DNA of 64,000 nt. It comes from Agathobaculum sp. Marseille-P7918. GTDB lineage: Bacteria; Bacillota; Clostridia; Oscillospirales; Butyricicoccaceae. Each line of letters starts with the position of its first letter. Positions within the stretch are counted from its first letter, which is position 1. The DNA is taken from positions 75,883-139,882 of the forward strand of contig NZ_UYYD01000005.1 in the NCBI RefSeq assembly GCF_900625105.1, written 5' to 3'. Position numbers and translations under genes: made by a program. The notes beneath the pieces were generated by a model. That model saw nothing but the letters and a program-made list of their open reading frames with translations. It was not told where the DNA came from and did no database searches. Shown piece by piece: positions 27,562-37,246 of this stretch.

Positions 27562-28470
27562 TCAGACCTCCACCGCGCCGGACAGCTCGGAAACCGACTT
27601 CACGCCGTGCGCGTCCATCCACTCCTCGAGCTCGCGCAGCGCCTTGACCGGCGCCATCGGGTCGGCGAACATCACGGTGCCCATTGCGATCGCGTCCGCG
27701 CCCGCAAGCAGCATTTCGACGATGTCCTTGCCGGTGCGGATGCCGCCCATGCCGAGGATCGGCACGGAAACCGCCTTGCGCACCTGATAGACCATGCGCA
27801 CCGCGACCGGGAACACGGCAGGACCGGACAGGCCGCCCATGATGTTGGACAGGATGGGCTTTCTCGTCTCGATATTGATGCGCATGCCGAGCAGCGTGTT
27901 GATGAGCGAGAGCGCATCCGCGCCCGCAGCTTCCGCGGCGCGCGCGATCTCGGTGATGTCGGTGACGTTCGGGCTTAATTTGACGATCAGCGGCTTTTTC
28001 GCCTTTTTCTTCGCCGCCGATACGACCTCCTCGACCATATCCGGCCGCGTGCCAAAGGCCATGCCGCCGCACTTGACGTTCGGGCAGGAGATGTTCATTT
28101 CAATCAGATCGACGTCCGCGTCCGAGATCTTCTCGACCATGCCCTCGTATTCCTCGACCGTGTTGCCCGACACGTTCGCGATGATCGCGGTGTCGTACTG
28201 CCGCAGGAACGGGATCTGTTCCTCGATAAACCGGTCGATGCCCGGGTTTTGCAGGCCGACGCAGTTGAGAATGCCCGCCGGGGTCTCCGCGATACGGGGC
28301 GCGGGATTGCCCAGCCGCTCGGTCGGGGTCAGGCCCTTGACGCCGATGCCGCCGAGCAGGGACAGGTCGAAGAACTCGCCGTACTCATGGCCGAAGCCGA
28401 ACGTGCCGGACGCGGTCGTAATCGGGTTTTTCAGCTCCACGCCGCAGAAATTGACTCTCAAATCCGCCAT
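27562..28470 (-). CDS. pyrD: dihydroorotate dehydrogenase B, catalytic subunit
   Basis: 302 residues of the class 1B enzyme. FMN- and substrate-site elements are seen in NPITTASGTFGFG, NISCPNVKCGG (with the catalytic Cys), NTLLGM and GMGGIRTG. It oxidises dihydroorotate to orotate and passes electrons to PyrK and then NAD+. The ATG overlaps the pyrK stop in TAATG, and AAAGGAGG stands ten bases upstream; the GTG two codons earlier is less well placed. It lies outside the pyrR-pyrF-carAB operon. Confidence 0.97.
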   Translation of the reverse strand: MADLRVNFCGVELKNPITTASGTFGFGHEYGEFFDLSLLGGIGVKGLTPTERLGNPAPRIAETPAGILNCVGLQNPGIDRFIEEQIPFLRQYDTAIIANVSGNTVEEYEGMVEKISDADVDLIEMNISCPNVKCGGMAFGTRPDMVEEVVSAAKKKAKKPLIVKLSPNVTDITEIARAAEAAGADALSLINTLLGMRINIETRKPILSNIMGGLSGPAVFPVAVRMVYQVRKAVSVPILGMGGIRTGKDIVEMLLAGADAIAMGTVMFADPMAPVKALRELEEWMDAHGVKSVSELSGAVEV

Positions 28471-29237
28471 TACCACTCGACCTCCTTTGTATCAAACACC
28501 GGGCCGTCCTTGCAGACGTGGCCATACCGGGTTTCACCGTTTTCCGCCTTGAGCGCGCACGCGCACACCAGACACGCGCCGATGCCGCAGCCCATGCGCT
28601 CTTCCATCGAGACCTGACACGGCAGGCCGGCTTCGTCCGCGATGGCGGCAATCGCCTTGAGCATCGGCTTGGGGCCGCAGGCGGCCACGCCGGTCGCGTC
28701 CGCAACGATTTCTTTCAGCACATCGGTGACAAAGCCATGACGGGCATAGGAGCCGTCATCGGTCGTGACGAACACCTCGCAGACCGCCTTAAAGTCGTTC
28801 TCCAAAATCACAGCGTCCTTATTCCGGAAGCCGAGGATCGCGCGCGGCTGCGCGCCCTCGCCCGCCGCCTTTTTGACGCACGCGAGCATGGGCGGCACGC
28901 CGATGCCGCCGCCGATGAAAACGGGCTTTGCGCCGAGGGCCTTAGTGTCAAACCCGTGGCCGAGCGGCCCGAGCACATCCAACTCGTCCCCTTCCTTGCG
29001 GGCGGCGAGCCACTTCGTGCCCTCGCCCTTGACCTGAAACACGATACGCAGGTTTCCGTCCTGCCAGTCGCAGATCGAGATCGGGCGGCGCAGCAGATTG
29101 CCCTCGCCGCACGCAATGTGCACAAACTGGCCGACCTGCGTCTTTTCGCAGATCGCAGGCGCGTGCATCGTGATCGAATATAAGCCTTCGCCCAGCCGCG
29201 CACACTCCGCGACCCGGCAGATTTCCTGAATCGACAT
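28470..29237 (-). CDS. pyrK: dihydroorotate dehydrogenase B, electron transfer subunit
   Basis: 255 residues. FAD-binding RRPISICDW, the NAD-binding GGGIGVPPML and AACGPKPML, and the C-terminal [2Fe-2S] ligands in MGCGIGACLVCAC and GHVCKDGPVF are present. It links PyrD to NAD+. AAAGGGG precedes the ATG. Together with pyrD it forms a coupled pair. A possible -10 (TACAAT) lies about 40 bases upstream but I see no convincing -35. Confidence 0.96.
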   Translation of the reverse strand: MSIQEICRVAECARLGEGLYSITMHAPAICEKTQVGQFVHIACGEGNLLRRPISICDWQDGNLRIVFQVKGEGTKWLAARKEGDELDVLGPLGHGFDTKALGAKPVFIGGGIGVPPMLACVKKAAGEGAQPRAILGFRNKDAVILENDFKAVCEVFVTTDDGSYARHGFVTDVLKEIVADATGVAACGPKPMLKAIAAIADEAGLPCQVSMEERMGCGIGACLVCACALKAENGETRYGHVCKDGPVFDTKEVEW

Positions 29238-29298
29238 ACCTCTTTCCCCTTTCAGTCATTGCTGCTTCTATTGTACAGGAATTTTGCGCAAAAGGGAA

Positions 29299-29329
29299 CA
29301 AAAAAAGGACAGGCAAGCCTGTCCTTTTT
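29299..29329. terminator. bidirectional intrinsic terminator between pgsA and pyrK
   Basis: AAAGGACAGGC-AA-GCCTGTCCTTT flanked by A- and T-runs; it ends the rimO-pgsA transcript. Confidence 0.85.
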
Positions 29330-29335
29330 GCTGCG

Positions 29336-30025
29336 TTACTTTTGCTTGACTGCGCCGTCCTTGATGAGGTCCCAGTTCTTGCGCAGGTAGTCATAACCCG
29401 AATAGACCGTCACCAGCGTCACGACCCAGCCGACCACGGTCAGCAGAAGGTTACGTCCGGTTACACCATCGCTGACCACCGTCATACCGGTCACTGCAAA
29501 CGAACCGCCTGAGGCCGCCTGCACAATGGCGCTCACATCCCAAACGCCGTTGGCCGAAGCACCCAGCAGAATGTAATACAGATAAATCACAATAATGCCG
29601 CCGATCTGCACGCAGGTCTTGACCTTGCCCGTCCATGTTGCGGCAAGCACGCGGCCCTTGTTGGCCGCAACCACGCGCAGCGAGGTGATGATGAGCTCGC
29701 GCGCAAGGATGACGCACACCATCCAGCCCGCGATCGCACCCTGTTCGGCCAGCAGGATGAGCGCGGACGACACCAGCAGCTTGTCCGCCAGCGGATCGAC
29801 AAACTTGCCGAAGTCGGTCACCTGATTGTACTTGCGGGCGACGTAACCGTCGAGAAAATCGGTGAAGCTCGCCACGCAGAACAGCACGAGCGCAATGATC
29901 ACGTTTGTCGGGAAAGCCGCGCGATAGTGCTCCGCGTCAATCAAAAACATGGGCTGCGACGCGAAATACAGGAAAAACGGGATCATACAGATACGCGTGA
30001 GCGTGATTTTATTGGCTGTTGTCAT
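29336..30025 (-). CDS. pgsA: CDP-diacylglycerol-glycerol-3-phosphate 3-phosphatidyltransferase
   Basis: 229 residues. The CDP-alcohol phosphotransferase motif is complete: D-x2-D-G-x2-A-R-x8-G-x3-D-x3-D, seen across DFLDGYVARKY and DFGKFVDPLADK. It makes phosphatidylglycerophosphate, the precursor of phosphatidylglycerol, in the membrane. The ATG overlaps the rimO stop in ATGA. It carries a somewhat long loop (about 155-190) compared with the shorter Bacillus enzyme. Confidence 0.95.
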   Translation of the reverse strand: MTTANKITLTRICMIPFFLYFASQPMFLIDAEHYRAAFPTNVIIALVLFCVASFTDFLDGYVARKYNQVTDFGKFVDPLADKLLVSSALILLAEQGAIAGWMVCVILARELIITSLRVVAANKGRVLAATWTGKVKTCVQIGGIIVIYLYYILLGASANGVWDVSAIVQAASGGSFAVTGMTVVSDGVTGRNLLLTVVGWVVTLVTVYSGYDYLRKNWDLIKDGAVKQK

Positions 30026-31359
30026 TTTTTATCCCCCTTTTGCCGGACGCCGAGCAGATCGGGCCCGAGGCTTTCGGTGATCAACACCGGCACAAACGTG
30101 CCCTCTTCGGGCGCCTCGTCGGCTGCAAAATATACATGCCCGTCCACCTCGACCGAGTCGGCGTAGGTGCGGCCGTACCAGAGCTGCTGCTCGTCGTCAA
30201 AGCCCTCGCACAGCACGTCCATCACTTCGCCGTGGCGGGACGTGTTGTAGTCGTCGAGTACGCCCGACTGCAGTTCCTCCACGATCAGGCGGCGGTTGGC
30301 CTTGGTCTCCGCGTCGATCTGGTCGGGCAGTTCGGCGGCTTCCGTCCCCTCTTCGGGCGAAAACTCGAACACGCCGACGCGCTCGATCTGCGTCTCCTGC
30401 AAAAAGCTGCACAGCTCGGCAAATTCCTCTTCGGTCTCGCCCGGCAGGCCGACGATCAGGCTGGTGCGCAGCACGAGGCCCGGAATGCGCTCGCGCAGAT
30501 TCTGAATGAGCGAAGCAAACTCCGCGCCGTCGCCCGGGCGGTGCATCGCGCGCAGGATGCGCTTCGACACATGCTGGAGCGGGATATCGAGGTACTTGAC
30601 GATCTTGGGCTCGCTTGCGATCACGTCGATCAGCTCGTCTGTGATCTGGTCGGGGTACAGATAATGCAGGCGCACCCAAGTGAAGTCCAGCTCGCACAGC
30701 CGCCGCAGCAGTTCGGGCAGCAGGCGCTTGTGCTCGGGCAAGTCCATACCGTACTTGGTGATGTCCTGGGCAATGACGATCAGCTCTTTGACGCCCGCGT
30801 CGGACAGTGCTTTCGCTTCTTGCATGAGCGCGTCCATCTCGCGCGAGCGGTACGGCCCGCGCAGCTTGGGGATGATGCAGTAGCCGCAGCGGTTGGAACA
30901 ACCCTCCGCGATCTTGAAGTACGCGGTGTAGGACGGGGTCAGGCGGTCGCGGTCGCCCTCAAGCGCCGCCGACGCCATATCCGCCATGTACGCGGCCTTG
31001 TGGCCGCCGAGCGCGGCAGAAGCCGCGTCCACGATGCTTTCATAGCTGCCCGTGCCGCAGATCGCGTCGATCTCGGGCAGTTCCTTCTGCATTTCGTCCG
31101 CATAGCGCTGCACAAGGCAGCCGGTCACGACCAGACCCTTCATCTTGCCGGTCTGCTTATACTGCGCGGTCTCGAGAATGGTCTCGATGGCCTCGCTCTT
31201 GGCCGCTTCGATGAAACCGCAGGTGTTGACCACACCCACGTCCGCTTCGGCCATATCCTCCGTAATCTCCCAGCCCGCCGCGCGCAGCAGGGCCAGCATG
31301 TGCTCGCTGTCCACCAGATTTTTGGCGCAGCCGAGCGAGATCAATCCGATTTTCGGCAT
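30022..31359 (-). CDS. rimO: ribosomal protein S12 methylthiotransferase RimO
   Basis: 445 residues. The N-terminal MTTase cluster cysteines lie in SLGCAKNLVDSE, NTCGFIEAA and GCLVQRY; the radical SAM motif is EGCSNRCGYC; a C-terminal TRAM domain follows. It adds a methylthio group to Asp of S12. The CAKNLVDSE sequence separates RimO from the tRNA enzyme MiaB. First gene of a coupled rimO-pgsA pair. Confidence 0.97.
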   Translation of the reverse strand: MPKIGLISLGCAKNLVDSEHMLALLRAAGWEITEDMAEADVGVVNTCGFIEAAKSEAIETILETAQYKQTGKMKGLVVTGCLVQRYADEMQKELPEIDAICGTGSYESIVDAASAALGGHKAAYMADMASAALEGDRDRLTPSYTAYFKIAEGCSNRCGYCIIPKLRGPYRSREMDALMQEAKALSDAGVKELIVIAQDITKYGMDLPEHKRLLPELLRRLCELDFTWVRLHYLYPDQITDELIDVIASEPKIVKYLDIPLQHVSKRILRAMHRPGDGAEFASLIQNLRERIPGLVLRTSLIVGLPGETEEEFAELCSFLQETQIERVGVFEFSPEEGTEAAELPDQIDAETKANRRLIVEELQSGVLDDYNTSRHGEVMDVLCEGFDDEQQLWYGRTYADSVEVDGHVYFAADEAPEEGTFVPVLITESLGPDLLGVRQKGDKK

Positions 31360-31388
31360 TCGATCTCTCCTCTCTGATAGTTCACCTT

Positions 31389-31417
31389 ATTATACAGGAT
31401 TTGCGCGCATTTGTCAC
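31389..31417 (-). promoter_or_regulatory. sigma-A promoter of rimO-pgsA
   Basis: GTGACA, 17 bases, TATAAT on the minus strand; the -35 overlaps the end of the oligoendopeptidase gene. Confidence 0.72.
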
Positions 31418-33213
31418 GCCAGAAGCGCTTCCATTTCACCGATCAGCTCGTCAAACAGCTTTGTCGCGTCCTCGACCGGGGCGGGGCTCGCCATATCAAC
31501 GCCCGCGCCGCGCAAAAGCGTTACCGGATCGGCCGAGCAACCGCCCGTCAGGAACCCGATATAGTCGCGCACGGCGCTTTTACCCTCGCGCAGGATGCGG
31601 CGCGACAGCGCGATCGCCGCAGCGTAGCCCGTGGCATACTGATAGACGTAATAATCGTAGTAGAAGTGCGGGATGCGCGCCCACTCGAGCGCGATCTCGT
31701 CATCGACCACCATGTCCGGCCCAAAATACTGCACATTCAGGTCCTTGTACAGCGCGCAGAGCGCCTCGGCGGTCGTTCCTTCGCCGCGCTGGGTCATTTC
31801 GTTGACGCGCAGCTCGAACTCCGCGAACATCGTCTGGCGGTACAGCGTGCCGCGGAACTGCTCGAGGAAATGGTTGATGAGATACGCGCGCTGTTTCTTA
31901 TCGGTCGTGACCGACAGCAGATACTCCATCAGCAGCGCTTCGTTGCAGGTCGAGGCGACCTCGGCCACGAAAATCACATAGTCCTGATACGCGGTCGGCT
32001 GGTGCTGGTTGGACAGATAGGAGTGAACCGCGTGACCCATCTCGTGCACGAGCGTGAATACATCGTCCAGCGTGCCCTTGAAGTTTAACAGCACAAAGGG
32101 GTGTACGCGCGCGCCCGCCGAGTATGCGCCCGAACGCTTGCCCTGATTTTCATAAACATCGATCCAGCCATTGGAAAAACCTTCGCGCAGCAGGTTCAAA
32201 TAATCCTCACCAAGCGGCGCGAGTGCCTTCAGAGCGATCTCCTTGGCTTCCTCAAAGGTGAACTTCATCTCGACGCCCTCGACGACCGGGACATACAGGT
32301 CGTACATGTGCAGCTCGTCCAGCCCGAGCGCGCGGCGACGCAGCGCGACATAGCGGTACATCGGCTGGAAGGAACGGTGCACCGCGTCGATCAGGTTGTG
32401 GTAGATCGCGGGATCGACCTCGGTGCCGTCCAGCGCGGCGGCGAGCGTCGAGGGGTACTTGCGCGCGTTCGCGAAGAACAGCAGCTGCTTCACCTGCGCG
32501 GACAGGATGGACGCCGCCGTGTTGCGGAACTGGCCGTAGACCGAGTAGAGCGAGTCGAACGCGGACTTGCGCAGCACGCGGTCATAGGACTGCATGAGCG
32601 GGATATAGGTGCCATGGGTCACGGGGTGCATTACGCCGTCCTTGTCCGTGGCGTCCGGGAATTTGAGGTCGGCGTCGTTCAGCATGGAGAACACATCGTC
32701 GGGCGCCGCGGCCATTTCGCCCGCGGCCGCAAGCAGCGCTTCCTCCTTGTCGCTCAGGACATGCTCCCGGCGGCGGCGCACGCGGTCGATGTTCAGGCGG
32801 TACAGCGTAAGGTCAGGCTCGGCCTGATAGAAGCCTTCGAGCGTGTCGTCCGGAATGGCGAGCAGCTCGGGCGTCTGGAACGCTGCGGCGGACTGGAGTT
32901 CGACCGCGAGCCGCATCACCTGGCTGACCATCTCCTGATACGCGGCGACGCGGGTGTCCTCGTCGCTCTTTCGCTGCGCGTAGTGCACCAGTGCGTCAAA
33001 GGCAAGGCTGATCTCATCGTCCAGCCGCAGGTAGTCCAGCAGGGTCTGGGCGCTCTCGCCCAGACGGCCGCGGAACGCCTGCACCCGCGGCACATATTCC
33101 TTCGCCGCGGCCAGCGCCGCGCGCCAATCATCGTCGGTTGCAAACAGATCGTGGATCGCCCACTTGTCCTGCGCGGCAACCTCCGCGCGGGCGGGAATCT
33201 GCATGGTTTCCAT
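31414..33213 (-). CDS. pepF: oligoendopeptidase F (M3B family)
   Basis: 599 residues, the usual length. The zinc site HEMGHAVHS lies near residue 390, with the third ligand Glu in the following helix. The protein cleaves short peptides in the cytoplasm. AAAGGAAG stands about seven bases before the ATG; a second ATG three codons later is a possible alternative. Stands alone with its own promoter. Confidence 0.95.
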   Translation of the reverse strand: METMQIPARAEVAAQDKWAIHDLFATDDDWRAALAAAKEYVPRVQAFRGRLGESAQTLLDYLRLDDEISLAFDALVHYAQRKSDEDTRVAAYQEMVSQVMRLAVELQSAAAFQTPELLAIPDDTLEGFYQAEPDLTLYRLNIDRVRRRREHVLSDKEEALLAAAGEMAAAPDDVFSMLNDADLKFPDATDKDGVMHPVTHGTYIPLMQSYDRVLRKSAFDSLYSVYGQFRNTAASILSAQVKQLLFFANARKYPSTLAAALDGTEVDPAIYHNLIDAVHRSFQPMYRYVALRRRALGLDELHMYDLYVPVVEGVEMKFTFEEAKEIALKALAPLGEDYLNLLREGFSNGWIDVYENQGKRSGAYSAGARVHPFVLLNFKGTLDDVFTLVHEMGHAVHSYLSNQHQPTAYQDYVIFVAEVASTCNEALLMEYLLSVTTDKKQRAYLINHFLEQFRGTLYRQTMFAEFELRVNEMTQRGEGTTAEALCALYKDLNVQYFGPDMVVDDEIALEWARIPHFYYDYYVYQYATGYAAAIALSRRILREGKSAVRDYIGFLTGGCSADPVTLLRGAGVDMASPAPVEDATKLFDELIGEMEALLA

Positions 33214-33253
33214 GGAAATACTTCCTTTCCGGTATGAATTTCAATACCCTATT

Positions 33254-33282
33254 ATGATACCCCAAGCGCGGTAAACATGCAA
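33254..33282 (-). promoter_or_regulatory. probable promoter of pepF
   Basis: TTGCAT, 17 bases, TATCAT on the minus strand. Confidence 0.6.
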
Positions 33283-33321
33283 GCAAGGCGCGGTAAAATC
33301 GGCGGATTTTCCGAAAAACAC

Positions 33322-33350
33322 AAAAAAGCGTGCCAAGCACGCTTTTTTTA
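33322..33350 (-). terminator. intrinsic terminator after recX
   Basis: AAAGCGTGC-CAA-GCACGCTTT with A- and T-runs. Confidence 0.85.
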
Positions 33351-33818
33351 TTCAAACGTATCCGGGATACTCTGTCCGTACGCCGCGAGCGCGTCGCGGA
33401 TATCCTGCCACGAAAAGCCGCGCCGCTGCAAAAAGGCAACCGCCTTGTCGATCTCCTTGCAGTCGGACACGTCTCCGCGCAGGCGCTTGTCCAGCAACGC
33501 GACGAGCTGCGCGCGGTCGGGCGAAAAGCCCGCAAGCGCGGCTTCGGCCGTCTCCCGGTCCACGCCGCGGCGCGTCAGCTCCTGCCGGATGCGCATTTCG
33601 CCATAGCCCTTGCGGGCACACGAACGCACCACGCTTTCCGCATACGCCGTGTCGTCCAGCAGATGCCGTTCGGTCAGCCATGCGAGCGCATAGTCCGCGG
33701 CCTCCTCATCATGGCCCTTATCCAGCAGCTTGTCGCGCAGGGCTTTCGCGCTCAGCGCGCGGTAAGACAGCTGCTTGGCAGCCGCATCCAGCGCCGCGCG
33801 GTATTTATCCTCGCTCAT
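33348..33818 (-). CDS. recX: RecX regulatory protein
   Basis: 156 residues made of tandem three-helix RecX repeats ([52 protein letters not shown]). It modulates RecA filaments. The ATG overlaps the recA stop by four bases (ATGA), so the pair is cotranscribed and LexA-controlled from the recA promoter. Confidence 0.93.
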   Translation of the reverse strand: MSEDKYRAALDAAAKQLSYRALSAKALRDKLLDKGHDEEAADYALAWLTERHLLDDTAYAESVVRSCARKGYGEMRIRQELTRRGVDRETAEAALAGFSPDRAQLVALLDKRLRGDVSDCKEIDKAVAFLQRRGFSWQDIRDALAAYGQSIPDTFE

Positions 33819-34978
33819 TCGTCGTCGAGGTCGTCAAAATCGTCCGCGTCGATCGAAACTGCCTTGGACGAGCTGGCCTTGGGCGCGGCGGTCTTGGCCG
33901 CAGGCGCTGCGGCCGGTGTGCCGGGCTTTGCCGCCTTCTTCTGGTGCTCATTGCGGCGCTCTTCCTCGACCTTGTCCATGATCTGCTTCTGCACGTCGTC
34001 CGCGATGTCCGGATGGTCCTTGAAATACTGCTTGGCAGCGTCGCGGCCCTGTCCCAGACGGGTCTCGCCCATCGAGAACCACGCGCCCGACTTGTTGACG
34101 ATGCCGTATTTGACGCCCAGATCGACCAGCTCGCTCGTGCGCGAGATGCCCTCGCCGTACATGATGTCGAACTCGGCCTCCTTGAACGGCGGCGCGACCT
34201 TGTTCTTGACCACCTTGACGCGCGTGTGGCTGCCGATCATCTCGGTGCCGTTTTTGAGGTGCTCCATGCGGCGCACGTCCAGACGCACGGACGCATAGAA
34301 CTTGAGCGCGCGGCCGCCGGTCGTGACTTCCGGGCTGCCGTAGATGACGCCGACCTTTTCGCGCAGCTGGTTGATGAAGATCGCCACGCAGTTGGACTTG
34401 GAGATCGAGCCGGCCAGCTTGCGCATCGCCTGGCTCATCATGCGGGCGTGCAGGCCGACGAACGAGTCGCCCATTTCGCCCTCGATCTCGGCGCGCGGGG
34501 TCAGCGCGGCGACCGAGTCGATGACCACGATGTCGATCGCGCCCGAACGCACGAGCGCTTCCGCGATGTCCAGGCCCTGCTCACCGGTGTCCGGCTGGGA
34601 GACCAGCAGGCTGTCGATATCCACGCCCAGCGCCTGCGCGTACACCGGGTCGAGCGCATGCTCCGCGTCGATGAACGCGGCGGTGCCGCCCAGCTTCTGC
34701 GCCTCGGCCACGCAGTGCAGCGCAACCGTGGTCTTACCGGAGGATTCCGGCCCGTAGATCTCGACGATACGGCCGCGCGGCAAGCCGCCGATGCCCAGCG
34801 CGAGATCCAGACCGATCGAACCGGTCGGGATGTGGTCTATGTTCATGCTGGCGTTTTCGCCCAGACGCATGACCGAGCCCTTGCCGAACTGCTTTTCGAT
34901 CTGCCCGAGCGCGGCCTCGAGCGCTTTCTTTTTATCGGCCGCAGGCGCGACCGGTTCCAGCTGTTTCTTGGTAGCCAT
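33815..34978 (-). CDS. recA: RecA recombinase
   Basis: 387 residues. Walker [10 protein letters not shown], the L2-region segment and the conserved blocks [13 protein letters not shown] and [15 protein letters not shown] are intact. The C-terminus is a long Ala/Lys/Pro linker ending in an acidic tail ([11 protein letters not shown]). It drives strand exchange and LexA autocleavage. GCAGGAGG precedes MATKKQ; the longer frame upstream runs over the promoter and is rejected. Confidence 0.98.
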   Translation of the reverse strand: MATKKQLEPVAPAADKKKALEAALGQIEKQFGKGSVMRLGENASMNIDHIPTGSIGLDLALGIGGLPRGRIVEIYGPESSGKTTVALHCVAEAQKLGGTAAFIDAEHALDPVYAQALGVDIDSLLVSQPDTGEQGLDIAEALVRSGAIDIVVIDSVAALTPRAEIEGEMGDSFVGLHARMMSQAMRKLAGSISKSNCVAIFINQLREKVGVIYGSPEVTTGGRALKFYASVRLDVRRMEHLKNGTEMIGSHTRVKVVKNKVAPPFKEAEFDIMYGEGISRTSELVDLGVKYGIVNKSGAWFSMGETRLGQGRDAAKQYFKDHPDIADDVQKQIMDKVEEERRNEHQKKAAKPGTPAAAPAAKTAAPKASSSKAVSIDADDFDDLDDE

Positions 34979-35016
34979 GAAAAGCCTCCTGCACGTTTTG
35001 AAAATTCCTGCTCTTA

Positions 35017-35045
35017 TTATAGCAGTGCCAAAAAACAAAAGCAAG
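35017..35045 (-). promoter_or_regulatory. sigma-A promoter of recA-recX
   Basis: TTGCTT, 17 bases, TATAAT on the minus strand. Confidence 0.78.
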
Positions 35046-35052
35046 AAAAATC

Positions 35053-35066
35053 GAAAATTTGTTCGT
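35053..35066 (-). promoter_or_regulatory. LexA (SOS) box of recA
   Basis: CGAACAAATTTTCG on the minus strand, one base away from the Gram-positive consensus CGAAC-N4-GTTCG, 7 bases upstream of the -35 element. Confidence 0.7.
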
Positions 35067-35079
35067 ATTCTTTTTCGAT

Positions 35080-35107
35080 AAAAAATGCCCACCAAGTCGG
35101 TGGGCAT
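35080..35107 (-). terminator. intrinsic terminator after prmC
   Basis: TGCCCACC, 5-base loop, GGTGGGCA followed by TTTTTT on the minus strand. Confidence 0.83.
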
Positions 35108-35116
35108 GTGTTTTGC

Positions 35117-35995
35117 TTATGCCAGCGGATCGCTGATATCCGTGTTGTAGCCATAAACGATGCGCGGCACGCCGGCCAGATCTTCCGTGATGCCGATGCC
35201 GCCAAAGCGGTTTTCCTCCAGAATGGCGGCGACGTCGTTTGCCTGCTTCCAACCGCACTCAAACAGGATCATGCCGCCGGTGACCAGCAGTGAACCCCAT
35301 TTGGAGCAGATCGAGCGGTAAAAGTCCAGCCCGTCTACCCCGCCATACAGCGCTTCGTGCGGCTCGAAATCGGAAACACTCCGGTCGAGCTGGCGCATTT
35401 CCGCGCGGGTCACATAGGGCGGGTTGGAAACGATGATGTCGAACTGGCCCATGTTGCCGGGCGGGCGCAGACACACATCGGCGTTCACCGCCACGAAACG
35501 GCTCTGCACGCCCAGCCGCCGCGCGTTTTCGCGCGTGATGCGCAGCGCGCCCTCGGAATTGTCCACCGCGGCAACGTGCGCATCGTCCACATAGTGCGCC
35601 GCCGCGATGCCGATGCAGCCCGAACCGCAGCACAGGTCAAGGATGCGGGGCGACACCTTTTGTTTCGCCTGCTCGATCACCAGTTCGCACAGCCGCTCGG
35701 TGTCCGAGCGCGGAATAAGCACATTTTTGTCCACCTGAAAGGTCAGGCCGTAAAAATCCCATTCCCCCAGAATGTAGGCCAACGGCTCGCCGTCCAGACA
35801 CTTGTCGCACAGCAGGTTCGCATAATCGACGGTCGCGTCGTCCAGATAAACGTGGCCCCAGTCGCCCGTGCGGTTTTTGTCCGCCTTGCAGGCGTACGCG
35901 GTCAGCTCGCGCGCGGCGAGCGACGGTTGCGGGTCGTCCGCTTCCTTGAAGCGGTGAAACAGCTCCATATAGACATCGTTGATCGTCTTGGTCAA
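35117..35995 (-). CDS. prmC: release factor glutamine methyltransferase PrmC
   Basis: 292 residues from a TTG start preceded by AAAGAGGTGG. An N-terminal helical domain with GEPLAYILGEWDFYGL is followed by the SAM-binding LDLCCGSGCIGIA and the catalytic NPPY in IIVSNPPYVTR. It methylates the GGQ Gln of release factors RF1 and RF2. prfA is not adjacent. A DUF1385 gene lies upstream on the same strand, a common clostridial pairing. Confidence 0.94.
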   Translation of the reverse strand: MTKTINDVYMELFHRFKEADDPQPSLAARELTAYACKADKNRTGDWGHVYLDDATVDYANLLCDKCLDGEPLAYILGEWDFYGLTFQVDKNVLIPRSDTERLCELVIEQAKQKVSPRILDLCCGSGCIGIAAAHYVDDAHVAAVDNSEGALRITRENARRLGVQSRFVAVNADVCLRPPGNMGQFDIIVSNPPYVTRAEMRQLDRSVSDFEPHEALYGGVDGLDFYRSICSKWGSLLVTGGMILFECGWKQANDVAAILEENRFGGIGITEDLAGVPRIVYGYNTDISDPLA

Positions 35996-36059
35996 ATAGG
36001 ACCACCTCTTTTTGTGAAATGAGCACGCGTCCGTAAGATCGCCCTCCCCCCTGGGGTGG

Positions 36060-36292
36060 CAACCGTTCCGGTTGTTCTGATTCTGCGAAACGGGCGGCAG
36101 CCGGAAGCCAGAACCCTGTTCTGCGCGCGCAGCGCGCCCTGAAAGGAAGCGGGGTGATTCGCAAGAGGGGAGAAACCTGTGGTGTCTCCCCTCTTGTGCG
36201 CCTGCGGCGCGCAGCCGCATCGTTTCTCTTGCTTTGCCAAAGCACCGGCGGAAACCGCACGCCCTACGTCGTGCAGCCGCAATGTTTCCGCC
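36060..36292. repeat. palindrome-dense spacer between DUF1385 gene and prmC
   Basis: The 315-base gap (35996-36310) has no credible gene. It holds at least six inverted repeats: 36060-36074 (CAACCG), 36109-36123 (CAGAAC), 36162-36196 (12-bp stem CAAGAGGGGAGA), 36198-36210 (GCGCC), 36231-36243 (GCTTT) and 36247-36292 (9-bp GGCGGAAAC closing an inner GCACG hairpin). No terminator-like U-run follows any of them on the transcribed strand. Confidence 0.75.
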
Positions 36293-36310
36293 GCTTTGGA
36301 AAAGCGTGTT

Positions 36311-37246
36311 TTACCAGTTGTCCGAACCGTCGTCCGGGATGACCGCCTTCATGCCGGTGATCGCCACTTCGATCATCGAGTCGTCCGGCTCAAACACGGT
36401 CAGGTGCTGGATCATCAGGCCCGGCCAGCGCAGCGCGCGCGAGATCAGGCTTTCCGACCGCCCCGCATAGCGGTTGAACTCATAGCTGATGCCGACGACG
36501 AGCGGCAGCAGGATCAGATGCGCCAGCATGCGCAGAAACGGGTTGGTGATATCGATGATGGAAAACACGATCGACGAGACGATCGTCGCAATGATGATGA
36601 GCACAAACATAAAGCTGGTGCCGCAGCGGGGGTGATACTTTTTCTGACGGCGCACGTTTTCCACCGTCAGCTCCTCCCCTGCCTCATAGCAGAAAATGGT
36701 CTTGTGTTCCGCGCCGTGGTATTCAAACGTGCGGCGGATGTCCTTCATATGCGACACCGACCACATGAACAGCAGGAAGATGATGACGCGCACGACGCCT
36801 TCGAGCACGTTGCGCGCCAGCACGCCCCAGCTTTTCGGCACGAAGCCGCCGAGAAAGCTCGGCAGCAGCAGGAACAGCGCCACCGGCAGCGCGATGCCGA
36901 TCACGGTCGAGATGCCGAGGATGAATTTGTCCAGCCCTTCCGAGCCGAACTTTTTCTCCACCCACAGCTCGAACTTGGAGGGCGGCACGTCGGCTTCCTC
37001 ATCCTCAAAAAAGGACGCCGAGTAGTTGATGGCCTGAATACCGTCCTTGAGCGCCATAAACAGGCCGTAGGCGCCGCGGAAGATGGGTTTTTTCCAGAGA
37101 GCGGACGGCTGGTGCGCGTCCTCCTCCTTGACGACCAGCTCACCGCCGGCCTTGCGCACGACGGTGCAGGTCTTTTTGGGGCCTTTCATGACGATGCCCT
37201 CAATGATGGCCTGCCCGCCGATGGTGGTTTTCTTTTGCGTTGTCAT
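36311..37246 (-). CDS. DUF1385 membrane protein
   Basis: 311 residues. The DUF1385 signature is clear in IGGQAIIEGIVMKGP near the N-terminus and YHGAEHKTIFCYE in the middle (about 180), with His residues that may bind metal, and four or so membrane helices. The function of the family is not known; in Clostridia and Thermotogae it sits with prmC and rpmE. Its ATG overlaps the stop of the sensor kinase gene by four bases. Confidence 0.92.
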   Translation of the reverse strand: MTTQKKTTIGGQAIIEGIVMKGPKKTCTVVRKAGGELVVKEEDAHQPSALWKKPIFRGAYGLFMALKDGIQAINYSASFFEDEEADVPPSKFELWVEKKFGSEGLDKFILGISTVIGIALPVALFLLLPSFLGGFVPKSWGVLARNVLEGVVRVIIFLLFMWSVSHMKDIRRTFEYHGAEHKTIFCYEAGEELTVENVRRQKKYHPRCGTSFMFVLIIIATIVSSIVFSIIDITNPFLRMLAHLILLPLVVGISYEFNRYAGRSESLISRALRWPGLMIQHLTVFEPDDSMIEVAITGMKAVIPDDGSDNW

